Assembly (NCBI GenBank): GCA_001768565.1
Contig: MEOE01000034.1
Span: 58,570 to 122,569, forward strand
From: Bacteroidetes bacterium GWF2_33_16
Lineage (GTDB): Bacteria; Bacteroidota; Bacteroidia; Bacteroidales; UBA12077
Direction of reading: 5' to 3'
Length of the DNA stretch: 64,000 nucleotides
In this document: one piece after another, positions 29,101 through 36,731 of the stretch
How positions within the stretch are numbered: the stretch's first letter is position 1
Layout of the letters: each line of letters opens with the position of its first letter
Notes under the pieces: generated by a model
The model's database searches: none
Told to the model about the DNA's origin: nothing
What the model saw: the letters and a program-made list of their open reading frames with translations, nothing else
Made by a program: the position numbers and the translations under genes

Positions 29101-31616
29101 TTCGTTGAATTATCAATCCAATTTAGAATAATAGAATTGTTATCTTCTGAAATAGCAGTTAGCGCTGAAGGAACTGCCGGACCTCCTGTTGTTACCTCTA
29201 AATAATTAGAAAAACCAGATAAACCATCCGTTCCGAGTGCTCTAACCTTATAATAATATGTTGTAGCAGGATTTAAATTACTATCGGTATACTGAACTAT
29301 ATTTAATCCGACATTTCCAACCAAGTTATATGTTCCAGTTGCTGATGTTGATCTATAAATATTGAATTGTACTTCATTATCCGAATTATCTGACCATCCA
29401 AAAGTAACAGTTTTGGTTGTAGAATCTATTATGACCATACCTGAAGGAGCGATTGGAATTTGAATACAAGAAACTAATGTTTTAAATCCAGAACTTGTAC
29501 CTGAATAGTCTGTAGTCATTTTGAGGGTTAAAGAGCCGCTTACATTTGTTGCATTTATTGAATCTGGAAGAGAGGAACCTGTAAGCGTAGCAATTAAAGG
29601 ACTTGAAATAGTTAACCCATCATATATATAAAGTTTGTCATAATTATTTTCCAAACTAAACGATTCGAAAACAAGTTTAACTTTATCGCTTGAACTAACT
29701 GGATTTAATACCATTGTTTTGGTCAGATTATCTGAATAATAATCTATTCCTCCTGGATCAAGTAAATAATAATTACATCGTGTTTCGGCAGCATTATTCA
29801 TGGTAACAGAACCAACAAGAAGTCCTTTTACAGCAGAATAATTTGATGAATCTGTACCTGCAACAGCACTAACTCTATAATAAAAAATTGTATTGAAAGC
29901 AGGAGTTTCGTCCAAGAAACTGGTAGTATTTGCTGGCACTTCGGCTATTTTAGAAAATCCAGAAGTAGATGTTATGGACCGTTCGATAAGAAATCCTGTT
30001 TCGCTCGTTGAGTTATCGATCCACGTTGCAAGAACTGATGTATTGCTAGGAGAACTTACATTTAAACTACTTGGTGCTGCAGGACCGGGAGTTAATACAC
30101 TCAATGTATCGGACCAGGTTGATTTATTTACCGCTGTAATTGTCCTTGCTCGATAATAATAATTTGAACCTGAAAATATATTTTCATCATCAATATAAGA
30201 TGTCGTGTTTGGAATTGTTGTTGCAATAGTTGAGAAATTAACATTATTGGTTGATCGTTGTATCTCAAATCCTGTCTCGGTTGAAATTGTATCTGTCCAA
30301 GAAAATTCAATTGTATCTGCTGTATTTTGAACCAGAATTAAATTAGTTGGTGGAAACGCAGGGTCGACACAAGTAATATAAGCTTCCCAACCAGCATTTT
30401 TAAGAATATCATCATCGGATACAAATTTTAATGTAAGTTTTCCATCTGAATTTGATGCAGTAATAATATCTGTAGGAATTGTGCTTCCAGTGATTTCAAC
30501 AATTTTGGGTGACGAGGTACTGTTTCCATCATAAATAGTTAAAATATCGCCAGAAGTTAAGCTCAGTGTATTAAGTGTGAATTTTAATCGTTTAGTAGGA
30601 TCCGCAGGAGTTAAGGTTTGTGTATAGTTTTCGAGAGATGCATAAGGATTATTTACACCTGCATCAAAATGATACATATTACAAACCGTTTTATTTCCCT
30701 GATCCATAGAAATAGATCCTGTTAATACTGAAACCTCATTACTATAACTATAATATCCGTTTGAATCAACTGCCTTAATTCTAAAAAAATATTTGGATTT
30801 ATTTACAATTCCATCAGTAATAATAGTGGTGTTAGTATTTGCAGCTAAAGTAGCAATTTCGCTATAATTCGTATTGTCGCCAATAGATTTTTCGACAATA
30901 TAATTTGCTTCAGTTGTGGCATTATCTGTCCATGATAGGCTTATTGCCAAAGGGGATGACTCTGCTCCTACCAAACCGTTGGCAGCAGTTGGCGCCGTAC
31001 CAGCAATAGTCGAATACTTTATTACCAACATAGGATGTTTGCTGGTTTCTGCATGATTTGCAGAAGCAAAGGTAAGCCTACGATAATACTGTTCTGTAAC
31101 CAGTTTTAGAAGGAAACCATAATTTCCTTCCTGAATCATGTCTTTAATTAAATTGGTAACATCAATATTAAGATAATCCTGATTAGGGTCAATACTTTTA
31201 GGTAAAATTACCTGGTTTGTGCTTGTGGCTGTAGGTTGGTTATTCCAGGTAAGCGTTGATGCATCCCATGGTTGGTTTATTCTCATTAATAAACTAGCAT
31301 TAGAACCCGAAGTTGTAGAATGTTCGCCACTTACACTCACACCATAGTATAACGATAGTTTTGCTTCTACAATATGAGTTCCACTAGGAATACCCGACAA
31401 ATCAAAACCCATAAAGCTTCGATTTGTGAATGGAGTTCCACTATTTGTCCATGCATGTGCAAAACTAATAGTATAATTTTGGTAGTTGTTATCTGGACTA
31501 TAGGATGATACTATAGCATCTTGGTTACCTTCTGCTTTAATAGCAATTGTAGTTGTTTGTGAGAAAAGTTGAAAACTACTAAGAAACAACAATAAAACAA
31601 ATAAAAAATTCTTCAT
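26193..31616 (-). CDS. giant secreted FN3/CUB repeat protein with type IX sorting domain
   Basis: A 1,807-residue secreted protein. A signal peptide is followed by a DNRLRE/CBM96-like domain (about 20-205) seen in many Bacteroidetes extracellular proteins. Then come ten fibronectin type III domains and five CUB domains, mostly in the order FN3-CUB-FN3-FN3-CUB. CUB starts are recognisable from CNYYLLDPGG-like and LYIYDGL-like motifs. The C-terminal about 80 residues (FPNPANDYVDI ... GSYIVKVIFNE) are a type A sorting domain for type IX secretion, so it is exported and probably anchored on the cell surface. CUB and FN3 suggest carbohydrate or protein binding, such as adhesion; no enzyme is visible. 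Confidence 0.9.
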   Translation of the reverse strand: MKNFLFVLLLFLSSFQLFSQTTTIAIKAEGNQDAIVSSYSPDNNYQNYTISFAHAWTNSGTPFTNRSFMGFDLSGIPSGTHIVEAKLSLYYGVSVSGEHSTTSGSNASLLMRINQPWDASTLTWNNQPTATSTNQVILPKSIDPNQDYLNIDVTNLIKDMIQEGNYGFLLKLVTEQYYRRLTFASANHAETSKHPMLVIKYSTIAGTAPTAANGLVGAESSPLAISLSWTDNATTEANYIVEKSIGDNTNYSEIATLAANTNTTIITDGIVNKSKYFFRIKAVDSNGYYSYSNEVSVLTGSISMDQGNKTVCNMYHFDAGVNNPYASLENYTQTLTPADPTKRLKFTLNTLSLTSGDILTIYDGNSTSSPKIVEITGSTIPTDIITASNSDGKLTLKFVSDDDILKNAGWEAYITCVDPAFPPTNLILVQNTADTIEFSWTDTISTETGFEIQRSTNNVNFSTIATTIPNTTSYIDDENIFSGSNYYYRARTITAVNKSTWSDTLSVLTPGPAAPSSLNVSSPSNTSVLATWIDNSTSETGFLIERSITSTSGFSKIAEVPANTTSFLDETPAFNTIFYYRVSAVAGTDSSNYSAVKGLLVGSVTMNNAAETRCNYYLLDPGGIDYYSDNLTKTMVLNPVSSSDKVKLVFESFSLENNYDKLYIYDGLTISSPLIATLTGSSLPDSINATNVSGSLTLKMTTDYSGTSSGFKTLVSCIQIPIAPSGMVIIDSTTKTVTFGWSDNSDNEVQFNIYRSTSATGTYNLVGNVGLNIVQYTDSNLNPATTYYYKVRALGTDGLSGFSNYLEVTTGGPAVPSALTAISEDNNSIILNWIDNSTNETNFIIERSLSQDAGFVNIAVINADSTNYIDQGLAFNTIYYYRMFAISDNDSSIYTSTVKCLTGAVIMNNISITRCDYYVLDPGGLSNYPNSSNKITVLNSTEYGAKVKLDFESFYLQSTGDYLYVYDGTSTSDPLLKTLGGSTVPSSITATNPAGSLTLKFVSSSSTNYSGFKIHVSCLFTIEPPSELTLLTATTKSISFYWKDNSTHDNGAYVYRSLTENGNYICLDTLAENINIFTDNNLKSGTDYYYAVRAKGVDGVSILSDTLLATTTGPKVPSNFRAYATGNSTVKLSWTDNSSNETGFVIERSVDVTSGFAEIITVNAESTDYTDQTVDFNTPYYYRMRSIVGTDSSEYTQIDSIVAGHVILDNGYIASCDYYLLDPGGNENYGNSLDKTIKLFPMVAGQKVKLNFTSFNVENLFDKLYVYDGSLITDPLIATLTGSSLPDSIMASNSEGALTLRFTSDGSGNRAGFLAHVTCIFIPASPTDLILVEANKNSIQMSWTDNSTLETGFAIYRSNTLNGTYTKINTVDADITVFTDTNLNSGTTYYYKVYSLNGEYHSVYSADLSATTAGPKAPSNLIVNSPDNTSALLTWTDNSINESGFIIERSLISNTGFETIAITAANITEYSDGELLPGSIYYYRLKSFVGTDSSEFTDIKSVLVGSLIINNTEITRCDYYLFDNGGMDNYSDNSIYWVILSQTSSGKTIKLNFEEFDLELNKDYLSIYNGTSTASGLVGSFTGNSIPDSLWAVNSTGKLYLRFTSNATVNATGFKVFVGCVDTIIPPSNLAVAGVKNDSIQLSWDDNSANETGFYIYRSLSSNGTYFAIGSAGIDATSYIDTELNANTTYYYKVKARNNEIYSGYSNTISASTLVSSIVNLELISEFNVFPNPANDYVDITFSSENTGATTIEIYTITGNRVFQNSYIKSDKVFSELLNLKKLSAGSYIVKVIFNENSYSKKLYINQ

Positions 31617-31854
31617 TTTTTTTAGGATTAATAGAGTATTTTTAAAAGATGCGGCGAAGATACAGTTTTATTTAAATTCATTCCCGAGAATTACATAAGA
31701 CGCATTAACTGGTTCCTACTATAATCCTGAATGTTTTACACTTACAAAAGAATCCCTTCAATAATTTATACTGTTTATAAATAACTACTATTAAAAAAAT
31801 TTATAGAATCTAAGAAATTTGTAAGGATTGGTTTTTATAGAGAACCATAAAAAT
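31617..31854. other. intergenic region, AT-rich, upstream of the FN3/CUB gene
   Basis: Holds the upstream region of the reverse-strand giant gene. Read on the reverse strand, TATCTTCG occurs about 50 bases before the start, a variant of the -7 consensus that also appears inside the cassette sites at the other end of the window. Nothing else is visible. Confidence 0.5.
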
Positions 31855-31928
31855 AAAAAAGGGGATTGACTTGTTGACAATCCCCTGAATCCTAAAAAAA
31901 TTAATTGTCAAATCTTACCTGCTTCTTT
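31855..31928 (-). repeat. remnant copy of a pepF 3' end plus terminator
   Basis: Near-identical to 32840-32915: the hairpin GGGGATTG/CAATCCCC, the tail GAATCCTAAAAAAA, and coding-like sequence ending KEAGKI then stop. It looks like a leftover of a second M3 peptidase gene or a duplicated 3' end. The hairpin (31861-31885) also functions as a plausible terminator. Confidence 0.6.
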
Positions 31929-31945
31929 GGATGTTTTTACTCACA

Positions 31946-32591
31946 TTAATCGATTAATAAATAATCCATTCCAATCAACGATGGCTGACTTACATGATAT
32001 GCTTTAAAATTCGCCAGATTATCAAATACTTCTATCGATTCTTTTCTTTTTATCTTTGTTCCTTTGGTTGAGATAATTGTTTGGTAGGAACTCCATGGAT
32101 AACCATTTATATTGTCGGCAAATCCATGATGAACAGGATTATTATGGATATAAAAAATTAAATTTCTAAGGTATTTTTCGTTTTCTATTTTTATACGGTG
32201 AAAAGGGCGTTCGAATAAAGTCCCGGTTCTATTGTACATTTTATTAAAAGCCTGGGTATAAGAATTAAAAAGATGAGAGAAATATAGATGGGGCTTTTGG
32301 GGTTGTACACCTCTGTCAGGGTTTTGAACCCTGACAGGGATGTACAATTCTCTATTATTTATTTCTTCTTTTTCTTTTATTCTAACTAAAAAATGAAAAC
32401 CTGCCTGCCGGACAGGCAAGGTGATTCTTCATCAGTACCCAGGCGTAGGTTTCGGCAATTGGGTGAATGTATTTTTCGTATAACCTTAAAAAATGCTTGT
32501 AATTGGTTGTTTCTTTAAAAATATCGCAGCTGTTTATCCCTCAGTTAAAAATATGGTAATAATATCCGTTTTCAATATTCTCGTATTTCAT
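31946..32591 (-). pseudogene. RayT (REP-associated tyrosine transposase) pseudogene
   Basis: A decayed REP-associated Y1 (HUH) transposase. The N-terminus, read from 32591, gives MKYENIENGYYYHIFN followed by an in-frame TGA, then frame-shifted. About 22 bp of palindromic sequence (CCTGCCGGACAGGCA) interrupts the active-site region where HFHFL would be expected. A second palindromic element (32305-32345) adds about 14 codons in frame before PHLYFSHLF. The C-terminal part keeps NLIFYIHNNPVHHGF with the expected tyrosine. It can no longer make a normal transposase. Confidence 0.8.
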
Positions 32592-32839
32592 TTTTTAGGG
32601 TTGTTTGGTAATTTTATTAATATAAAAATAGAAATTAATCTATTACCAAAAAATCTACACACATAAATTGTTGATTTTCTACCAGCAACCTCTGTCAGGC
32701 ATTGCTATTATCAGGTTTTTCCATTCCCATTCGCAAACGCTGTCAGGTCTTGCAGACTCTGACAGGTTTTCCGTTCTCATCACATTCGCAATTTTGGTCA
32801 GGTTCTAAGGATTCTGACAGAATTAGCCAAATATCAAAA
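32592..32839. repeat. REP-like CTGTCAGG...CCTGACAG palindromes
   Basis: Contains imperfect palindromes built on CTGTCAG/CTGACAG, at 32740-32766 and 32796-32820, matching the core of the element inside the transposase pseudogene (32313-32337). They are presumably the REP elements of that transposase family; that link is inferred. No gene is visible. Confidence 0.7.
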
Positions 32840-32870
32840 TAAAAAGGGGATCACCAAATTGATAATCCCC
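32840..32870 (-). terminator. rho-independent terminator of pepF
   Basis: GGGGAT...ATCCCC stem with a short loop, followed on the reverse strand by a run of T. It lies 22 bp past the pepF stop. Confidence 0.75.
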
Positions 32871-32891
32871 TGAATCCTAAAAAAATAATAA

Positions 32892-34778
32892 TTAAATTTT
32901 GCCTGCTTCCTTAAGTGCTATTTCAAGTTGATTTACCAAATCGTCCATTCGTTTTACAACTGCAAGAAATGGTTCTTTGGTATTTAAATCGACACCTGCT
33001 TTTTCAAGTAATTCAACAGGATAATCGCTACCTCCCGATTTTAACATAGTCAAATATTCCTCCTGAGCATTTGCAGCCTCCTCTTTTGTTTTGGCCTGAG
33101 CTATTTGTGTAAATAAACTCTGCGATGCTGAGAACGAAACTGCATAGTTATACACGTAATAAATATGAGTAAAGAAATGACTCACGCGTGACCATGAATA
33201 TGGATTATTTGCTGATCTTTCGATAATATCACCATTATATTTTTTATCGATATCGTTATACGTTTTAGCAATAATATCTGAATTTATTGGAGCATCTTTT
33301 TCGATCATTGTATACAAAGCATGCTCGAACTCAGCAAACTGTGACTGGCGATAAAATGTGCCAGAAATATTATCAATAGCCTGAACCAACAAAGCTATTT
33401 TTTCGTTTGGTGTTTTTGCATTTTTTATCATATAATCGAGTAACATATTCTCGTTAAATGTTGATGCAACTTCTGCAACCATCGATGCATAATCAGAATA
33501 AACATAAGGTTGATACTTTGCACTTAAGGTACTGTGCATTGAATGTCCGAGTTCGTGAGCCAATGTAAAAACGTTATCACGACTTTCGTTCCAGTTCATT
33601 AAAATAAAAGGATGAACACCATAAATACTCCAGCTATAAGCTCCTGTTTGCTTTCCTGGTTTTTCGTAAACATCAATCCATCCACCTTGAAGACCAGTAG
33701 ATAAAATCTTGTTATACTCTTCGCCCATTGGTTTAAGACAGTTTTCAACCAAAACCACGGCTTCGTCCCATGAGTATGATTTGTTGTAATCAGAAATCTC
33801 GAACGATTCATCCGAGAAATAATATGTATCAAGTTTTAGTGCTTTTTTGCGTAGTTCACGATATTTTAATAAAGATGCTGTATTGTTTCCTGCAACATCA
33901 ATAAGGTTCATATACACATCCTTTGATATATTATTTGGTTTTAAAAATGCATCAAGGGTTGATTCGTAACCTTTTAATTGAGCACCAGCCCAAAGGTTTT
34001 GAGCAATACCCATCCAAATATCGGAATATGTATTTTTGTTTTTAGCATACACATTTTCGCGAGCCTCAGCTGTAATTTTACGGTCGTTCTGGTTTGGGTT
34101 CGAGGTATAAACCTTTGATGCAGCTGCAGGGCTTGTTACAATTTCTTCGCCTGTTGATAAATTTACTTTATGGTATTCCATATCGGCTTTCGACAATGAA
34201 CTATATGTTCTTGATGATGCTCCCAGAGCTTTGCTATAATAGGTAAGTGTTTTTTGGGTTTGCTCATCTAATATATATGATAATTGTCGAAAAAAACTAT
34301 CAAAGTCGTGTGCATAAACTGCAAGTTCTTTATTTTCTTTCATCCATCCTTCTATCTTCTCTTTCGGGATAGTTTTTAACTCAGGTGCAATCCAAGCTGT
34401 ATTTCGACTTAGCTCTACAAAAGCAGTTTGTAACTCTTGCAATTTGGTAACATATATTGGATTTTTTCCATCTACATCTTTACTTAACGATGCATATACA
34501 TATAGTTTGCTGCTTATCTGCGATACTTTCTCAGAGAATTTCTGATAATTAATCATTACCTGTGCACTTTCGCCCAAACGACCTTTATACTCGTTATATT
34601 GAGGTATCTGTGACTTTACCCAATCAAGATCGGCTTTCCATGCATCCCAATCGGCATAAACATCGGTTAATCGCCAGTTGTATTTGTAAGGATCTTCCTT
34701 TGTTTCAGTTTTTGCCGCTTGTTGGGCAAAAGTGCTAACAAAAAGCAGCATCAATAAAATTGTTATTAGTTTTCTCAT
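32892..34778 (-). CDS. pepF: oligoendopeptidase F (M3 metallopeptidase), secreted
   Basis: A 628-residue M3-family zinc peptidase with an N-terminal signal peptide (MRKLITILLMLLFVSTFAQQ), so it acts in the periplasm or outside. The zinc motif is TLAHELGHSMHS (HExxH) near 405, with the downstream acidic ligand in the helix that follows (ASMVAEVASTFNE). The N-terminal oligopeptidase F domain spans about 100-230. Likely trims short peptides. Single gene, reverse strand. Confidence 0.95.
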   Translation of the reverse strand: MRKLITILLMLLFVSTFAQQAAKTETKEDPYKYNWRLTDVYADWDAWKADLDWVKSQIPQYNEYKGRLGESAQVMINYQKFSEKVSQISSKLYVYASLSKDVDGKNPIYVTKLQELQTAFVELSRNTAWIAPELKTIPKEKIEGWMKENKELAVYAHDFDSFFRQLSYILDEQTQKTLTYYSKALGASSRTYSSLSKADMEYHKVNLSTGEEIVTSPAAASKVYTSNPNQNDRKITAEARENVYAKNKNTYSDIWMGIAQNLWAGAQLKGYESTLDAFLKPNNISKDVYMNLIDVAGNNTASLLKYRELRKKALKLDTYYFSDESFEISDYNKSYSWDEAVVLVENCLKPMGEEYNKILSTGLQGGWIDVYEKPGKQTGAYSWSIYGVHPFILMNWNESRDNVFTLAHELGHSMHSTLSAKYQPYVYSDYASMVAEVASTFNENMLLDYMIKNAKTPNEKIALLVQAIDNISGTFYRQSQFAEFEHALYTMIEKDAPINSDIIAKTYNDIDKKYNGDIIERSANNPYSWSRVSHFFTHIYYVYNYAVSFSASQSLFTQIAQAKTKEEAANAQEEYLTMLKSGGSDYPVELLEKAGVDLNTKEPFLAVVKRMDDLVNQLEIALKEAGKI

Positions 34779-35348
34779 GATATGGTTTTTAATTAAAATG
34801 TTTTCAAAAATACAAGCTTTTGACCTTCCATAAACTGGATGGTTTAATGTTTATTAGCACAAAATTTAATGCCTATAACATTAATAGGCTGATTAAGATA
34901 GCTAATTAGCATGAGCGCAAATTTAACTAAATTAAGGAAAAAGCAAGTTCTCGGAATAGTTTTAAAAAACAGTCAACTCATTTTCAAGTTATATTATGTG
35001 ATTTAAAACCAACTAATCTGGCTATTATTAAATTCTTTGTTAACATGTTAAATACAAAGTAAAATGTTTTATTCCATCTTTTCATTTGAAAAAAGCCATT
35101 AAACCTAACTCTGAATAAGGATTCATTTACAAAAACACAAATATTTATAAATCTGCACATTATCAAACCAATACTAATTTTTATTAACAAAACATCAAGT
35201 GTTCAATTAAAAAAATTCTGTTTAAGAAATTTTTAATTATCTTCGATATGTTATTAACCCAAAAAAGCATAATCCATGTTTTTTTGTCATTTTTTATATT
35301 AATTAATCATCCCATTTATGGGACTGACGGGGCGAACGCACGAAATTT
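34779..35348. other. junction between core genome and the cassette array
   Basis: 570 bp of AT-rich DNA without a gene. It holds the hairpin GCCTAT-N7-ATAGGC (34871-34889) and the integrase promoter region, where TATCTTCG at 35238-35245 is a plausible -7 box about 100 bases before the start. A 14-bp palindrome (35310-35323) lies 25 bases before the start codon and might be an operator. Confidence 0.6.
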
Positions 35349-36536
35349 ATGGAAACAAAATTTAAACCTATACTTAAACTCGAAAAGAATATACACCGTG
35401 GTGGTGAAGTTATTTTCTTTTCTACAATACGAGACCAGAATATACAAGCAAGGCTGCGGCAAATACCTCATGTAACTTATAGTGCAACACACAGAAAATG
35501 GTATGTAAAAAGGGAGCAGCTTGATTTGCAAAGTATTATTAAACTATTTAAAGATATTGCAATAATTAATTATGATGAGATTAAAGATACATTATCAACT
35601 GAGAAAAGTGATATTGGATTATCTCCAAAAACAGAAAAATCATCATTAATAAAAGCAAATAAAAAAAATAGTGATGAAATAAAAACGGTACTAAGTACAA
35701 ATGCACAGAATTATCTAAACCGTTTTATTGAATGGCTGGAGCACAACAGGTATAGCAAATCGACAGTTAAGGTTTATAGCGAAGCGGTACAAAATTTTTT
35801 GATTTACCTGGGCCCCATGAATGCCAATGAGGTTATCGATGATGATTTTGTTGAATATATTAACACACAAATTTTACGAAGAGGATATAGTGCAAGTTTA
35901 CAGAATCAGGTAGTAAGTGCTATTAAGCTTTTTTACAGAGATGTAGTTAGAGCCCCAATAGATATTGAGCAAATTAAGCGACCAAGACGTGAACACCGGT
36001 TACCAAATGTTTTATCTAAAGAAGAGATTAAGAAGATTTTAGTAGCACATATTAATTATAAACACAAAACCATGCTAAGCCTTATATATGCATGTGGTTT
36101 GCGACGCAGTGAGTTGCTTAATTTAAAACCCGGTGATGTGGATAGTGGACGTGGATTTTTAAAGATTTATCAGGGTAAAGGAAAAAAAGACCGTCTTGTA
36201 CCTATCTCGGAAAAGGTTATTGAGATGTTGCGCGAATACTTTAAGATGTACAAACCAAAAAAGTGGTTGTTTGAGGGCAGAGGTATTGGAGAACAATACA
36301 ACGAAACAAGTTTGCAGAGTGTATTTAAGCAAGCGATTGAAAAATCAAATATTAACAAACCCGCCACATTACACTGGTTACGACATAGTTACGCTACGCA
36401 TTTACTTGAAAACGGCACTGATTTACGATATATACAAGAATTGCTTGGGCACAAAAGCAGTAAAACAACAGAGATATATACACATGTAACTAAGCAGAGT
36501 TTACAAAAAATACGTTCGCCCTTTGATGATTTGTAA
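35349..36536 (+). CDS. tyrosine recombinase of the integron-like array
   Basis: A 395-residue tyrosine recombinase. Residues 1-110 are an N-terminal extension, 115-205 the SAM-like core-binding domain and 215-385 the catalytic domain with R252, K277 or K279, H342, R345, H368 and Y377. The C-terminus ends SPFDDL, reminiscent of integron and Xer-like integrases. The roughly 16-residue insertion that marks IntI between the catalytic Lys and the HxxR motif is absent (WLFEGRGIGEQYNETSLQSVF). It therefore looks XerC/D-like in the core and longer than IntI. It lies in the same orientation as the cassettes and just upstream of them. Confidence 0.9.
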   Translation: METKFKPILKLEKNIHRGGEVIFFSTIRDQNIQARLRQIPHVTYSATHRKWYVKREQLDLQSIIKLFKDIAIINYDEIKDTLSTEKSDIGLSPKTEKSSLIKANKKNSDEIKTVLSTNAQNYLNRFIEWLEHNRYSKSTVKVYSEAVQNFLIYLGPMNANEVIDDDFVEYINTQILRRGYSASLQNQVVSAIKLFYRDVVRAPIDIEQIKRPRREHRLPNVLSKEEIKKILVAHINYKHKTMLSLIYACGLRRSELLNLKPGDVDSGRGFLKIYQGKGKKDRLVPISEKVIEMLREYFKMYKPKKWLFEGRGIGEQYNETSLQSVFKQAIEKSNINKPATLHWLRHSYATHLLENGTDLRYIQELLGHKSSKTTEIYTHVTKQSLQKIRSPFDDL

Positions 36537-36554
36537 AATTATATCTAGGGATGA

Positions 36555-36586
36555 TTTGTGATTTTTAAATAAAAAAAATAGATTTG
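36555..36586 (+). promoter_or_regulatory. candidate cassette promoter (Pc-like)
   Basis: TTTG at 36555-36558, 20 bases, then TAGATTTG at 36579-36586: an exact match to the Bacteroidetes promoter consensus TTTG-N19-21-TAnnTTTG. It lies 19 bp past the integrase stop and points into the first cassette, the position expected for an array promoter. Confidence 0.75.
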
Positions 36587-36676
36587 ACTAGAGAAATAGA
36601 AACAAACAAAACTATATATATCCATCCAGAATGGACGAATATATACAATAAAACTAATGTTATAAAGGAGTTAGCA
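36587..36676 (+). other. candidate attI site
   Basis: The first cassette begins at G/TTAGCA (36670/36671). Ten bases upstream a second core-like GTTATAA occurs (36660-36666). The exact extent is not fixed. Support comes from the position just after the integrase and before the first cassette, whose own end (38985-39006) is complementary to 36670-36691 in 20 of 22 bases. Confidence 0.55.
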
Positions 36677-36731
36677 ATAAACCGTTTACAGTGATTTTCT
36701 TATAGACAACTTTTTAAAATACTTTTTTGCT

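Noticed and set aside
34871-34889. GCCTATAACATTAATAGGC hairpin as another cassette site
   Set aside because: It has a TATAAC like R'' but no CCGTTA partner or long stem at the expected distance.
35248-35475. 75-codon frame overlapping the integrase start
   Set aside because: Overlaps the recombinase gene in another frame; no ribosome site or family match.
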